A stretch of 64,000 nucleotides of DNA, taken from Oreohelix idahoensis. Taxonomy: Eukaryota > Mollusca > Gastropoda > Stylommatophora > Oreohelicidae. Shown one piece after another: positions 47,341 to 58,097 of the stretch. The stretch is from positions 186,001 through 250,000 of the forward strand of contig JAMPIV010012421.1 in NCBI GenBank assembly GCA_024509875.1, read 5' to 3'. The position numbers and the translations under genes are program-made. Positions within the stretch are counted from its first letter, which is position 1; each line of letters opens with the position of its first letter. The notes below the pieces were generated by a model. The model was not told the origin of the DNA. It searched no databases and was given only the letters and a program-made list of their open reading frames with translations.

Positions 47341-47346
47341 ACAATA

Positions 47347-47723
47347 TAAACCTCAGAAATGAGGTATCTGAAGAAAGTGGTTGAAGTAACAAGAAGAGAC
47401 ATGGTCCGCATCCAGACGATCCGTCAAGGCCTAAAATCCCATCCGCTGCAGACCCAAATAGAACAGTCCCAACTAAGATGGTTTGGCCATGTCTGCAGAA
47501 TGGGAGAAGATCGGCTACCACAACAAGCATGGGAAACAAAGAGCCAGGGATCCAGACCTCCAGAGTCCGCTGGGAGGACAACATTAGACAATCTTTGAAG
47601 GACCGAGGACTAGAATGGAACCAGGCCAGGAAGAAGACAGCTGATAGAATGGTCTGGCGCTCTCTCTTCCAAACCTCTACACCTCACGGTAGAAGGGGAA
47701 CGACTAAGTAAGTAAGTAAGTAA
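47347..47723 (+). mobile_element. 5'-truncated LINE family A with target duplication and TAAG tail
   Basis: It encodes the C-terminal LINE segment (MRYLKKVVEVTRRDMVR, QLRWFGHVCRMGEDRLP, terminal GRRGTTK), with one frameshift near 47565 where the GRPRVRWED region is shortened. It ends in a TAAG repeat tail. AGAAGACAATAT flanks it at about 47335-47346 and 47724-47735, which is the target duplication and lies in the tail of the family B fragment. Confidence 0.9.
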
Positions 47724-47735
47724 GAAGACAATATG

Positions 47736-48779
47736 TTCAAGAGTATCAGCAGACAGCGCTGCTGAGAGCAGAGTGCCCTGAGAATGTATGCTGCTGAAAG
47801 TAGTGTGCTGTGGTTCCTTAACTCTTTGAATCCAGAACAAAGCTCAGAGTGTTGGTCAGATTACACCCGTGCCGCAACAATGCTCTGAGCGTTGTTTTTA
47901 GTTATCACGAATAAATAATAACTGCGGAGTCAAAGAGTTAATGAATATTCCCAGATAGAGAGTGCAGTAACTTTATGTACAAGTGCATCTCCAGGCCACA
48001 AGAGAACTCAATAAATGTTATTAATTCTTCCTACCCCCATTGTTTAATTGTTTCTGTCTTCTCTCTCTAATCTAGTTGTCTTATTCTGACAACTTTGTGT
48101 TACATTTTGTTCTACATCTTCCTCTCCCTCACATTCAATGCTTCATGCCTCACCCAATGCTTACATCTCTTCACTTCTTCATCGCTACCCAGGTTCTGCT
48201 TCTAATCTAGTCATGTAACAGAAGTCAACTATATGAACAATCATTCAGTCGTGCCACTCACAAACATAACACAATCAAGAACTCAGTACTGACTTTAATC
48301 TTAACAAACACACAATAATGATAACCAAGCATATATGTCAAGACACAGACAATGACAACAAGTACAATCTATTTTCTTGATGTGGATAACATGAAATAAT
48401 GTTTTATACAAGGTTTTTTCTTTCTTTTTTTCCCACTGAATATTTTCTACACACTTGAGATTTTGTGCTCTGAAAAATGCAAAAATAACTTCTTGTCAAT
48501 GTCAACTCAACACGTTATTTCTGGCTTGTAGACACCAAGCTCAGTTAAGATTAAACTGCCGTTGTTTGGTAACAGAATAGTGAAACAGCACCAGGATTTT
48601 GTCGATGAGTTTTTGCTGTTTTGATGAGGTGTGTCCATTCAAACTAGACTTGAGGTCATTCAGTTTTTATTAGGATGCATGTCCAAATATAAAAAGACCC
48701 TGACATCTGGTATTTGTGTAATAGTATTTTGTTTGTCTACACTCCAAGAGATTAAGATAAGAGAAAAGAAGCTCACAAA
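47736..48779. other. Intergenic sequence, no gene seen
   Basis: Pyrimidine-rich stretch near 48030-48190. No exon-like or RNA feature was recognised. Confidence 0.5.
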
Positions 48780-50116
48780 TACGAGGGAAGGTCAAAAAGT
48801 AATGCCTCCTATTTTTTATGTATGTAAATACTGCATCAGTGTGCAATTTGTAAATTTAGCAGGATTCCTCAAACACTCTTCTGCACTGTATAGCATTACC
48901 AACCTGTTTCAGTAACAGGTGGCACCACTGTAACAGTTTAAAAATGGCTGCCAAAGATGTTCGGTTAAAACGTTATGTCATAGAATTCCTCAATGCTGAA
49001 GGCGAGACCCCAATTCGCATCCACGAACATTTGAAGAATGTTTATGGAGATTCAACAGTGGATGTTAGCACTGTCCGACGTTGGGTACATCGTTGTGACG
49101 AAGCTGAAGTAGGTCAATCCTCAATAGCTGGCGCAAAGCGGACTGGCCGTCTATCTACCGCAGTGACTCCACACAACATTCATTGAGTTGATGGCATCAT
49201 TCGTGGTGACCGTCGGGTAACACTGGATGAACTTTCTTCCATGTTGTCCATTAGTAAAGGCAGTGTCCAGAACATCATTAAAGACCTGGGTTATTCAAAA
49301 GTTTGTGCACAGTGGGTACCCACAATGTTGACAGACAGACATAAAGAAACAAGGAAAACCATAGCCATCAACCTCCTGCACCGTTACAAAACTGAAGAAG
49401 AGTTTTTATCGAATATTGTGACAGGTGATGAGACTTGGGTTCATTTTTTTAAACCAGAATCCAAGAGGCAGTCAATGGAATGGCATCACACAACATCACC
49501 GACAAGAAATAAGTTCAAAAGTTCACCATCTGTAGGGAAAGTTATGGCCTCCGTGTTTTGGGATGAGAAGGGTGTGATTCTTCTCAACTTCTTGGAACAG
49601 GGAAACACGGTGAATGCAGACCGTTACATTGAAACTTTGAAGAAGCTTAGAGGTCGTCTTCGGCGACTTTACCCATTAAAAGATAAGAGAACTGCACTAC
49701 TGTTGCACGATAATGCCACGCCACACACCGCTAAACGCACTATTGATGCGATTGCAGAATTTGGCTGGACATTATTACCACATCCCCCTTACAGTCCCGA
49801 TCTTGCACCTTCTGACTTCCATCTGTTTGGACCACTGAAAGAAGATCTTCGCGGACATCACTTTGAGGACACCGAGACCCTTAAACGTGCCGTACGCCAG
49901 TGGTTTAGGAAAAAGGACACAAATTTTTACTGTGCGGGGATACATGCTCTTGTGAGAAGATGGACAAAAACTGTAACAAATAACGGAGACTACATTGAGA
50001 AATAAATTTTTGAAGTTCAGACTTGGGGCTACATTTCAATGTGAATTTTATCTGTTTTCTTGCCTATTGAATAAAATTAAAAATTAAGAGGCATTATTTT
50101 TTGACCGTCCCTTGTA
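48780..50116 (+). mobile_element. Mariner transposon, complete ends, 1.34 kb
   Basis: The left end (48780-48808, TACGAGGGAAGGTCAAAAAG...) and the reverse complement of the right end (50088-50116, TACAAGGGACGGTCAAAAAA...) form terminal inverted repeats of about 29 bp with three or four mismatches. TA lies at both outer junctions. Element length is typical of mariner. The interior is a single transposase frame with one stop codon. Confidence 0.95.
48944..50005 (+). pseudogene. Mariner DD34D transposase with a single in-frame stop
   Basis: The ATG at 48944 opens a frame that runs to 50005 in one register, interrupted only by TGA at 49184-49186. Without it the product would be 353 codons, the usual mariner size. 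The N-terminal part has two helix-turn-helix-like segments (IRIHEHLKNVYGDSTVDVST; LDELSSMLSISKGSVQNIIK). The linker carries WVPTML in place of the usual WVPHxL. Catalytic residues are the aspartates in IVTGDETWVH, LLHDNATPHTA and YSPDLAPSDFHLF, with 34 residues between the last two. The enzyme cuts and pastes the element at TA sites. The stop lies between the DNA-binding and catalytic parts. Confidence 0.95.
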
Positions 50117-52015
50117 TATTCTTTCCTTCCACAAAACAATAAAGTATTTAAATCTTTTTTTTTTTTGTAGCATGATCAAACAAAGGACACCATTATGACA
50201 GTACCATAGGCAACCACCCAGTTTCTGCTGTTTACGGGCTGTAGCGGTGATAACAACAAAGATAGACAATGTCAGACAAGAAACTTAACACAACTTGGCA
50301 AGAGAGATAATCCAGAACAGGAATATGTGGAGAATGACTAAGTCTGCTGCAAACAACTGACCTATGACCCAGAACACTGAATATTATAAACAGTATAGAA
50401 CCTTTATTACACAGAAACAATTGACATTCTGACATTGTTATGAAAGCAAAGTAACAAACTGGTTAACGTCAGCAATGTTCAAAATTTTTTGTCTTACTTC
50501 ATTTTTTTTTTTATCAAAGAAATTATCGTATTCTCAGATTTGTTAAAGTAAAGAACACTGTCAAAATTTACGTTACAATACTGAACAGATTTCTGGACAA
50601 ATTTAAAACAAGCACCACCTAAATTCAAAATATACTTGAAAAACAATAAAACACATTCCAGAGAAATAACAGAGTTTAATGATTACAACTTACTTCTGTA
50701 TGCTTCACAATGTATGCATGGACAATATATTCTATCTCATGCAAACTTTGCTCAATGAAAAGAACATAACAAGACTTACAATTATGTTTTAATGAAAAGA
50801 AAACACTCTGAATCTAAAATGTTAACTGAACTTAATACTAAATTTAGAATATGTTTACTAGAAGGAGAAAGTTACATTCCATAAATAAACATAAGGACTT
50901 GAATTAGCTGAAACAAAACGGAACCTATATTACGAGAAGAGGTGACAGAGGATGTTAGCTCAAAATGTAAAATAAAATAATTAATAAATAAATAAAAATA
51001 TACTTGAGAGTTCAGATTCAGGAGGTGCTAACTTGTCAGAAAATGGACAACTTAAATACATCAACTCCAGTTTTCAGACAGCATTTTGAACACATGTGCT
51101 TTGACTTATAGAAAGTGTATTTCTGTAATGTAAATAAGCTCTCTCACAGAGTGACAAACTGTAGCAGACCCTAGTTCCCCCCCCCCCCCCTATTTTCTTG
51201 TATTTTAGTTATTGAACTTGAGATCTGGCACCCAAACATTTCTTTACATTATGAAATTTCTGGTAGACCAGATTTCTGACATTTTAATCTAAATTTTGAT
51301 TTATTGTAAATATTTTTGTAACCATTTGTTTTTTAAAAGTCAAAGCTCTTTAACTCATTATCTGTAACAGTTTTTTTTTTTTTTGGATCTCTAATTTAAA
51401 TCTGTTGTTCATAACTAAAAAAAAAATTAATTAAATAAAAAGCATTAGCAAACTGAAATATAAAATTAAAATTCAATATGGCAGATGTTTCAATATAATC
51501 AACAGCATGACACTGCCAAATTTCTGTTAAACATTATTATTGTTGCAAGTTCAGCTTGTACATTTTTTAATTGAAGTCCTGTCATTATTTCTGAAAACAG
51601 CATTTCATTGCGCGTGCCCCCCCTTAATAGCTACAAAATATATAGAGTGGAAAACTACACAACAGACTTCCTGAACTGTTGCAGCTGATATTAAAATATG
51701 TCACATAAAAATGCCCCTACAATCTGGCAATGACAGAACACAATGACCACCAACCCAACCATCAATGAAGTGAAGGATCCATTCACATTTACAATTACTG
51801 AAGAAAAAAAAGATCTCTCTGAAGGTGATATGCATTTATGTACAAGCCTTAATGGATACCATATACTAAATACACTGATACTCTGAGAAGCAAGTATTTT
51901 CTATACTGCCTAGTCTGAAACAGTTATTTCAAGTTCAGTGCAGTGATTAAAACTCTCCCTGACTTAGTATCCCACCCCCAGCTCCTAAAAGCCTGTCATT
52001 ATAGCCATCAGATAC
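50117..52015 (-). other. Downstream region and likely 3' UTR of U2AF1
   Basis: No coding region was seen. On the minus strand, AATAAA-type signals occur at 51300-51305 and 50403-50408, the nearer one about 710 bp after the U2AF1 stop. A run of about 12 C lies at 51178-51190. The boundary of the transcript cannot be fixed from sequence. Confidence 0.4.
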
Positions 52016-52211
52016 TCAATATCTGCCATGACGATCTCTGGATCTTGATCTTCTGCGTTCTCTGCGGTCACCACGATCCTTATCTTTGTCACCACGTTCC
52101 TTTCCACGATCAGCCCTTCCATTTTCTCGGCTACTCTTGTTGACACTTCTCTCCCTGCTACCTCTAGGCTCCTTGCGGCTGTTGCTTGTTGGTGGTGATC
52201 TAGACCTGGAT
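52016..52211 (-). CDS. U2AF1: U2AF1 terminal exon (RS domain)
   Basis: On the minus strand the acceptor TGTCTGTTCAG precedes 52211. One base completes an arginine codon split at the previous donor (54397). The exon encodes RSRSRSPPTSNSRKEPRGSR, a middle rich in K, R, D and E (RGKERGDKDKDRGDRRE), and ends RRRSRSRDRHGRY before the TGA at 52016-52018. This is the arginine/serine domain of the small U2 auxiliary factor subunit, used for contacts with U2AF2 and SR proteins. It is more charged (KD/RE-rich) and less glycine-rich than I recall for the human and fly proteins, which is usual variation in this tail. Confidence 0.95.
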
Positions 52212-52506
52212 CTGAACAGACAGACACAGATACTAATGTACATACAGGTACAGGATCTCAAACTATGTCTGCTGCTACATCAATGTTATAATACATGTAG
52301 GAAAAGACCTAAAAATCATGTACAAACAACAGGTCAATCGAAAAGCATAAATTACAATGTTATTATTAAAATTATACCCAAAAACTAAGATACAGAGATC
52401 AGGTGGGGAAAATGTGACATTTTTTAAACAATAAGTATATATAGCCACAAGAAAGATATGACTGCATATTACAGAGACTTTGGGAATACCACAGAATACA
52501 CAGATG

Positions 52507-53915
52507 AATTATGGGAAAATCTCTGATATTATTGAGGTACAATGAGAATATTGAAAAATCTCTGAAATCATTTATATATAAGGAAAACGTGGGAAAATCT
52601 GACATCATTGAGGTACAAGGAAAACGTGAGAAAATCTGACATCATTGAGGTACAAGGAAAACGTGGGAAAATCTGACATCATTGAGGTACAAGGAAAACG
52701 TGGAAAAATCTGACATCATTGAGGTACAAGGAAAACGTGGAAAAATCTGACATCATTGAGGTACAAAGAAAACGTGGAAAAATCTGACATCATTGAGGTA
52801 CAAGGAAAACGTGGGAAAATCTGACATCATTGAGGTACAAGGAGAACGTGGAAAAATCTGACATCATTGAGGTACAAGGAAAACGTGGGAAAATCTGACA
52901 TCATTGAGGTACAAGGAAAACGTGGAAAAATCTGACATCATTGAGGTACAAGGAAAACGTGGGAAAATCTGACATTGAGGTACAAGGAAAACGTGGAAAA
53001 ATCTGACATCATTGAGGTACAAGGAAAACGTGGGAAAATCTGACATCATTGAGGTACAAGGAAAACGTGGGAAAATCTGACATCATTGGGGTACAAGGAA
53101 AACGTGGGAAAATCTGACATCATTGAGGTACAAGGAAAACGTGGGAAAATCTGACATCATTGAGGTACAAGGAAAACGTGAGAAAATCTGACATCATTGA
53201 GGTACAAGGAAAACGTGGGAAAATCTGACATCATTGAGGTACAAGGAAAACGTGGGAAAATCTGACATCATTGAGGTACAAGGAAAACGTGGGAAAATCT
53301 GACATCATTGAGGTACAAGGAAAACGTGGGAAAATCTGACATCATTGAGGTACAAGGAAAACATGGGAAAATCTGACATCATTGAGGTACAAGGAGAACG
53401 TGGGAAAATCTGACATCATTGAGGTACTGGGAAAATCTGACATCATTGAGGTACAATGAGAACATGGGAAAATCTGACATCATTGAGGTACAAGGAAAAC
53501 GTGGAAAAATCAGACATCATTGAGGTACAAGGAGAACATGGGAAAATCTGACATCATTGAGGTACAAGGAAAACGTGGGAAAATCTGACATCATTGAGGT
53601 ACAAGGAGAACATGGGAAAATCTGACATCATTGAGGTACAAGGAAAACGTGGGAAAATCTGACATCATTGAGGTACAAGGAAAACGTGGGAAAATCTGAC
53701 ATCATTGAGGTACAAGGAGAACGTGGGAAAATCTGACATCATTGAGGTACAAGAACATGGGAAAATCTGACATCATTGAGGTACAAGGAGAATGTGGAAA
53801 AATCTTTGACATCATTGAGGTACAAGGAGAACGTGGAAAAATCTCTGACATCATATATAAGGAAAGTGGGGGAAATCTTTGACATCACAAGCATATATAG
53901 GGAATATTGCAGCAT
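52507..53915. repeat. 37-bp minisatellite in the last U2AF1 intron, about 35 units
   Basis: Units read GAAAACGTGGGAAAATCTGA then CATCATTGAGGTACAAG. Edges at 52507-52600 and 53780-53915 are degenerate and contain ATATATAAGGAAA variants. On the sense strand of U2AF1 each unit shows a pyrimidine-rich stretch followed by GATGTCAG, loosely acceptor-like. Confidence 0.95.
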
Positions 53916-53959
53916 CTAGGAATTACACATGGCTTGCTAAAGATGTGAATCAGAGTAAC

Positions 53960-54257
53960 GGGACCCAAAGACGCAGCAATAGAGAATGCAGTTAGCGACC
54001 CATAGCTTGACTGCTTGCATCAGGGTCAGCGAATCAGAGCTGACCAAGACCCTACTCCACCTCCATGTGGTGGTCCTGGAAACAGGCTGCATCACTGCAG
54101 TCTGGCTGAGAGAGTAGGGATCGAAGAGGGAAGGCAAACCCGGTCCCAAAAAATGCCATGCTGAAGTCGGATGTGACGGCCGAAAGGCGCAGATATCGCA
54201 GCTTCGCTGTAAACAGACAACGCAACCAACGACCTTTTCAGTACGAACGAAGAAGAA
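53960..54257 (+). mobile_element. Retroposon of about 0.3 kb with GAA tail and 13-bp target duplication
   Basis: The perfect direct repeat GAATCAGAGTAAC flanks the segment at 53947-53959 and 54258-54270. The right end is a short GAAGAAGAA tail, so the element reads on the plus strand, antisense to U2AF1. The body (GGGACCCAAAGACGCAGCAA ... GGCCGAAAGGCGCAGATATC) is GC-richer than the intron. It may be a 5'-truncated LINE 3' end or a SINE; no protein motif or Pol III box was recognised. Confidence 0.85.
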
Positions 54258-54396
54258 GAATCAGAGTAACAAAATATGTACGCAGATGACAACTTGGGAA
54301 GTACTTTTGTATTTCACAGAAATAAAACTTCTCACACAATATGCTCACCTTTGACTTTCTAATTTAAAGTACATACAGAAAAGAAATAACACCAAC

Positions 54397-54501
54397 CTTC
54401 CTCCCTTCTTGTTACCCTTGCGACCATACAACTGTCGTCGCAGTTCTCTAGATATCGGTTTCAGATGCATGAAGTTACAAAATCCCCCTCGAGTGCATTC
54501 A
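54397..54501 (-). CDS. U2AF1: U2AF1 exon encoding the second zinc finger
   Basis: The minus-strand acceptor TGCTCACAG precedes 54501. One base completes a glycine codon, then 34 codons follow starting ECTRGGFCNFMHLKPISREL, and two bases of a split arginine end the exon. With the preceding exon's CCRQYEMG this forms the C-terminal CCCH zinc finger (cysteines in ACCRQYEMGEC, then C and H in FCNFMH), which with the first finger contacts the 3' splice site AG. The following RRQLYGRKGNKKGG leads into the RS domain. The donor is GTTGGT, a poor match to GTRAGT, yet the phase and protein fit make this the right junction. Confidence 0.95.
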
Positions 54502-55064
54502 CTGTGAGCAAAAGATATTACGGTAACAAGTATTAATTATTATTACAATAAATATGTGGTACCTTTATATTACTTGATCATGTTTATTTTATAACATGTT
54601 CTTTGTACCCTTTAGCTATTAACCTTGGACCCCCAGGACAAGTATTACTTAATTTATAATTATACTGATTACCACTAAGTAAGACTTTTTTATCTGTGTC
54701 TTGTTCAGCATCAACTTTTTGTGCAACATAAATACAATAACTGTTAAAATATGAAAACTTCTTTCTGATTATGACTAAACTTCTCATTATTTTTTAGATT
54801 CAAAATAAAATTATTATTCATCAATCACATTTTAAATTAAGAAAAAAAATGTTACCCTTGTTTACAGAAAAAACATTATTGCTTTTATATTTTTTTTTTA
54901 TATGTCTCTCATAAGGCATGTTATTTGTCCTAAATTAGTGAGAAAATATTTTCACAATGTTTAATAGAAGGAGCAGTCAAGACAAAAGTACAGCGGTGGT
55001 TCTAAACATAGAAAATATGACGTCTCGTGCACCACTCTGGTGTTTCTTTACCCCCAACACTCAC
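54502..55064 (-). other. U2AF1 intron
   Basis: AT-rich intron with no repeats or elements recognised. Confidence 0.7.
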
Positions 55065-55198
55065 CCCATCTCATACTGACGACAACAAGCCTCCCTGAAG
55101 TCAGTGACAGGAGACAGCTCACAGTGGATGGGTCTCTGATTAAACCAGCGGTTATTCAGCTCTCCTACAGCTCTCTCAGCATCTTCCTCTTTGTGGAA
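55065..55198 (-). CDS. U2AF1: U2AF1 exon encoding the end of the U2AF homology motif
   Basis: The acceptor TTTATTTGAAG precedes 55198 and the donor GG|GTGAGT begins at 55064. It encodes 44 residues from FHKEEDAERAVGELNNRWFN to CCRQYEM, plus two bases of glycine. This is the second half of the RRM-like U2AF homology motif, including the NNRWFN segment near the helix that binds the U2AF2 peptide tryptophan, then the highly conserved ELSPVTDFREACCRQYEMG that opens the second zinc finger. Exon phases (0 in, 2 out) match the neighbours at 59559 and 54501. Confidence 0.97.
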
Positions 55199-55890
55199 CT
55201 TCAAATAAATACATGAGAAAACAAAGTTACAGTGGCACCTCATCTGTGCTCACACGTGGTATGGACATAGCTAGACAAGGGCTAGGATCAAAAACAATAA
55301 TCAATATAAACTGTGGCACCTTTCATACACACTCACGCTGAGCAAACTCTCAAACATGCTTACAATTGTATCTTACCTGTAATAAGAGACATAAATTATA
55401 TGCTCTAAAAAGAAAAACACATTTTTTTTTCTCCCCCAAATCTGTTCCAATGTACCAATGGATGAGACTTCTCCATTGTCACACAGAACCACACTAACAC
55501 ATGGAAGCAACTTATGAACAATTAATTAATAAGATTGCCAGAAGTGCATAAATAATCTACAAGGAAATGTCTTGAATCTTACAAACTAAAGTATTCCAGC
55601 AATCATAAATGCAAAGATGTGAGGAAACTATTCATTCCATAGCTATGACTTTTTAATTGCTATTAATGGGGGAATGTTATAACACAAGATAACAGGCAGC
55701 AATTGAAGAAGTGATATGGAAGATCACAACAACAACAACAACAAAAGAGCGAGAGATGATGCTGGACTGACATGCACTGTTCAAAGTGAAGGAGATGGTC
55801 AACTGAACTGACAAAGCAGAACACTAGGATGTGGAAGACATGGTCACACACTGCAGTCAGTGTGACACTTTATGATCAACTTTTAATGTG
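55199..55890 (-). other. U2AF1 intron sequence
   Basis: Nothing recognised apart from a short AAC-type microsatellite at about 55728-55745. Confidence 0.6.
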
Positions 55891-56303
55891 AGTAAGCTAC
55901 TATAGCACGTTTCACTAGCTTTGCCCAACTTCAAAATGCTATATCTCAGCGAATATATAACGCATATAAGTGAAATTTTGTGTGTGAATTTGAAATGGTA
56001 TAGACCCTATGAATTAAATTTTTCATTAAAATGCGGCCATTGGTTTCAATTTTCGTTTCTTTGCGATATAATATAAAATCCTACTTGCCAACACACATCA
56101 TACGCACACATATTGAAATGTCTACAGTAAATTATACGACCTCATTTGCACATTTTTGGTTTATCAAGCAATTGGCATGATTTTTGAGTAAAATTGCGTG
56201 AAATCGCACTTCTTGAACATAAAACAGTTTATATCCGGTGCAACGCACACATTGTCAATCAGAGGTGTGTCTACAAAAATTATTGTGTGGTTAAGAAGGA
56301 AAA

Positions 56304-57593
56304 ATGAGTCTGCGAGTACATTTTATGACATTACAGCAAATCACAAATAGGATTTTTAAGTATTTCTGCAATGAAGCTACTCGAGGAAAACTATATCATT
56401 CTATTTCAAACCCACAAAAGAGGACTATTCACACCTTGGGGATAAGCAAACGATCATTGCACCGCTGGATAGCGACATCTGAAATGTCTAATTCCAGTGT
56501 TTTACACACGAAAATTAGGCCAAGAGTGGTGGATAATTTTGACAGAGAATTGATCCGCAGAGAAATTTGCAATATGTTTCACAATAATGAGGCAGTGACT
56601 TTAAGGAAATTGAAAATTTGGTTAAGAAAGAATAATGACATTGATATTTCCAAATCTACGCTATGGAGGACTATTAGGAGTTTGGGATTCACTTTTAGAA
56701 AATATGTTGGTGGTAGAAACCTTATTTGTGAGAAGCCTCATATAGTTGCAATGAGAAGCAAATATTTACGCGAGGTCAGAGAAATGAGAAGAGATTGTTA
56801 TGATTTTGTGTATTTAGATGAAACTTGGATCAATGCGCACCACAGTAATGAACGAGAATGGCAATCATCTGATGGAACAACTAAGAGACTAGTACCAAGC
56901 AGCAAAGGACAGCGCCTAATAATTGCACATGCAGGAAGCAGCCATCATGGGCTTCTAAATAATACTGAACTCATATTTGTTTCAAAATCCACAGATAATA
57001 GGGATTATCATACAGAGATGAATGGCAAGATATTTCAAAATTGGATTGTGAATCATGTACTTCCTTCATTGGATAGACCGTCGTGTTTGATAATGGACAA
57101 TGCTTCATATCACAACGTTGTGGCACCAGAAGATAAAGTTCCTAATTCATCAAGTACTAAAGATGTAATAAAGATTTGGCTGACCAAAAACAACATTCCA
57201 TTCAACGAAATGTCCCTGAAGCCTGAATTACTTGAAATTGTAAAAAATACACAGCATACAAAGATATTTCACATAGACAAGGCAATCCATGAACATGGTC
57301 ACAGATGTTTAAGATTGCCTCCTTACCATTCTCACTTAAACCCAATAGAATTAGTCTGGGCTAAAATTAAGGAACAGGTAGCAACAGAAAATAGGACGTT
57401 CAAATTAAAAGATGTTGAAATACTTACAAAAGCCGCCATCTCGAACATAGCCAGGGATTATTGGAAGAAATGTGAGAACCATGTGTTACAAGAGGAAGAG
57501 GAATATTGGACGAATGATGGTTTGTCCTTCATTCAGCCGAGATTGATTATCAATTTCTCAGAGACATCTGATTATGATTCGGATGAAGTTTAA
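56304..57593 (+). CDS. DDE transposase, DD83E, intact 429 codons
   Basis: One uninterrupted frame starts at the ATG at 56304, about 400 bp inside the left terminal repeat. The N-terminal third has two helix-turn-helix-like regions (TIHTLGISKRSLHRWI; VTLRKLKIWLRKNNDIDISK followed by STLWRTIRSLGF). Catalytic acidic residues are D in DFVYLDETWIN, D in SCLIMDNASYHN, and E in YHSHLNPIELVWAKIK, with 83 residues between the last two. This long spacer differs from DD34D mariner and DD34E Tc1 and resembles, from memory, the DD82E group named Sailor that is known mainly from aquatic invertebrates. The C-terminus is acidic (EEEEYWTNDG; SDYDSDEV). It is predicted to be a nuclear enzyme that cuts at the terminal repeats and inserts at TA. 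Confidence 0.93.
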   Translation: MSLRVHFMTLQQITNRIFKYFCNEATRGKLYHSISNPQKRTIHTLGISKRSLHRWIATSEMSNSSVLHTKIRPRVVDNFDRELIRREICNMFHNNEAVTLRKLKIWLRKNNDIDISKSTLWRTIRSLGFTFRKYVGGRNLICEKPHIVAMRSKYLREVREMRRDCYDFVYLDETWINAHHSNEREWQSSDGTTKRLVPSSKGQRLIIAHAGSSHHGLLNNTELIFVSKSTDNRDYHTEMNGKIFQNWIVNHVLPSLDRPSCLIMDNASYHNVVAPEDKVPNSSSTKDVIKIWLTKNNIPFNEMSLKPELLEIVKNTQHTKIFHIDKAIHEHGHRCLRLPPYHSHLNPIELVWAKIKEQVATENRTFKLKDVEILTKAAISNIARDYWKKCENHVLQEEEEYWTNDGLSFIQPRLIINFSETSDYDSDEV

Positions 57594-58064
57594 TTTCTTT
57601 AAAGATGACCTTACCGTTATTTACAAGCACAGTAGAGGAGAAACTTTCCATTATGATATTTATGAACCGCAAAGTGGTGATACCTATTGAAATAATTAGA
57701 TCAATGAAGGTCCAGTTTGGTAGCGCATTAAATATCAATGACAAACAATGTCACGAGTATCTCCCATGCAGATCATTTAAGAAATCATCAACAGGTATTC
57801 ATATGCAAACGTGATGGCCACATTATTGTAATAGTAGACACGCCTATGCCTATTCAATTCACAGAATCTGTGACTGAAGTGGTAAAATTTCTTTTTTCGA
57901 TACACAATAATTAGTATGCCGACAAAGATCAAAGGATTTCATCCGTTTATGTGAACTGGACAAGATGCACAAATATAAAGTATATATTTGTTGGGTCTAA
58001 CCCAATATAACATCGTATGCAAAAAATGGCATTAATACGTTCGACGGTTAATCAGATAATTACA
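57594..58064 (+). other. Transposon 3' region with broken coding-like segments
   Basis: Between the transposase stop and the right terminal repeat lie three open stretches in successive frames: 57601-57690 (contains RGETFHYDIYEPQSGDTY), about 57691-57796 (MKVQFGSALNINDKQCHEYL), and about 57798-57914 (CKRDGHIIVIVDTPMPIQF). They could be remains of a second frame with two shifts, or chance. No domain is recognised. Confidence 0.3.
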
Positions 58065-58097
58065 TTTGAAGTTGGGCAAAGCTAGTGAAACGTGCTA

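Larger units (their letters stand above)
55903..58097 (+). mobile_element. Complete DD83E (Sailor-like) Tc1/mariner-superfamily transposon, 2.2 kb
   Basis: Terminal inverted repeats are identical for 33 bp: 55903-55935 (TAGCACGTTTCACTAGC...) and the reverse complement of 58065-58097. TA flanks both ends (55901-55902 and 58098-58099). Outside, the left sequence GTGAGTAAGCTAC and the right sequence GCAGTATACAC rejoin exactly as a unit of the 33-bp minisatellite at 58098-58581, which reveals the empty site. The interior has an intact transposase frame at 56304-57593. Perfect ends, an intact gene and a clear empty site point to a recent insertion. It lies in a U2AF1 intron in antisense orientation. 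Confidence 0.95.

Noticed and set aside
51943..52388. Plus-strand and alternate minus-strand frames over the last U2AF1 exon
   Set aside because: They are other-frame readings of the RS-domain exon, whose frame is fixed by the phase of the upstream exons.
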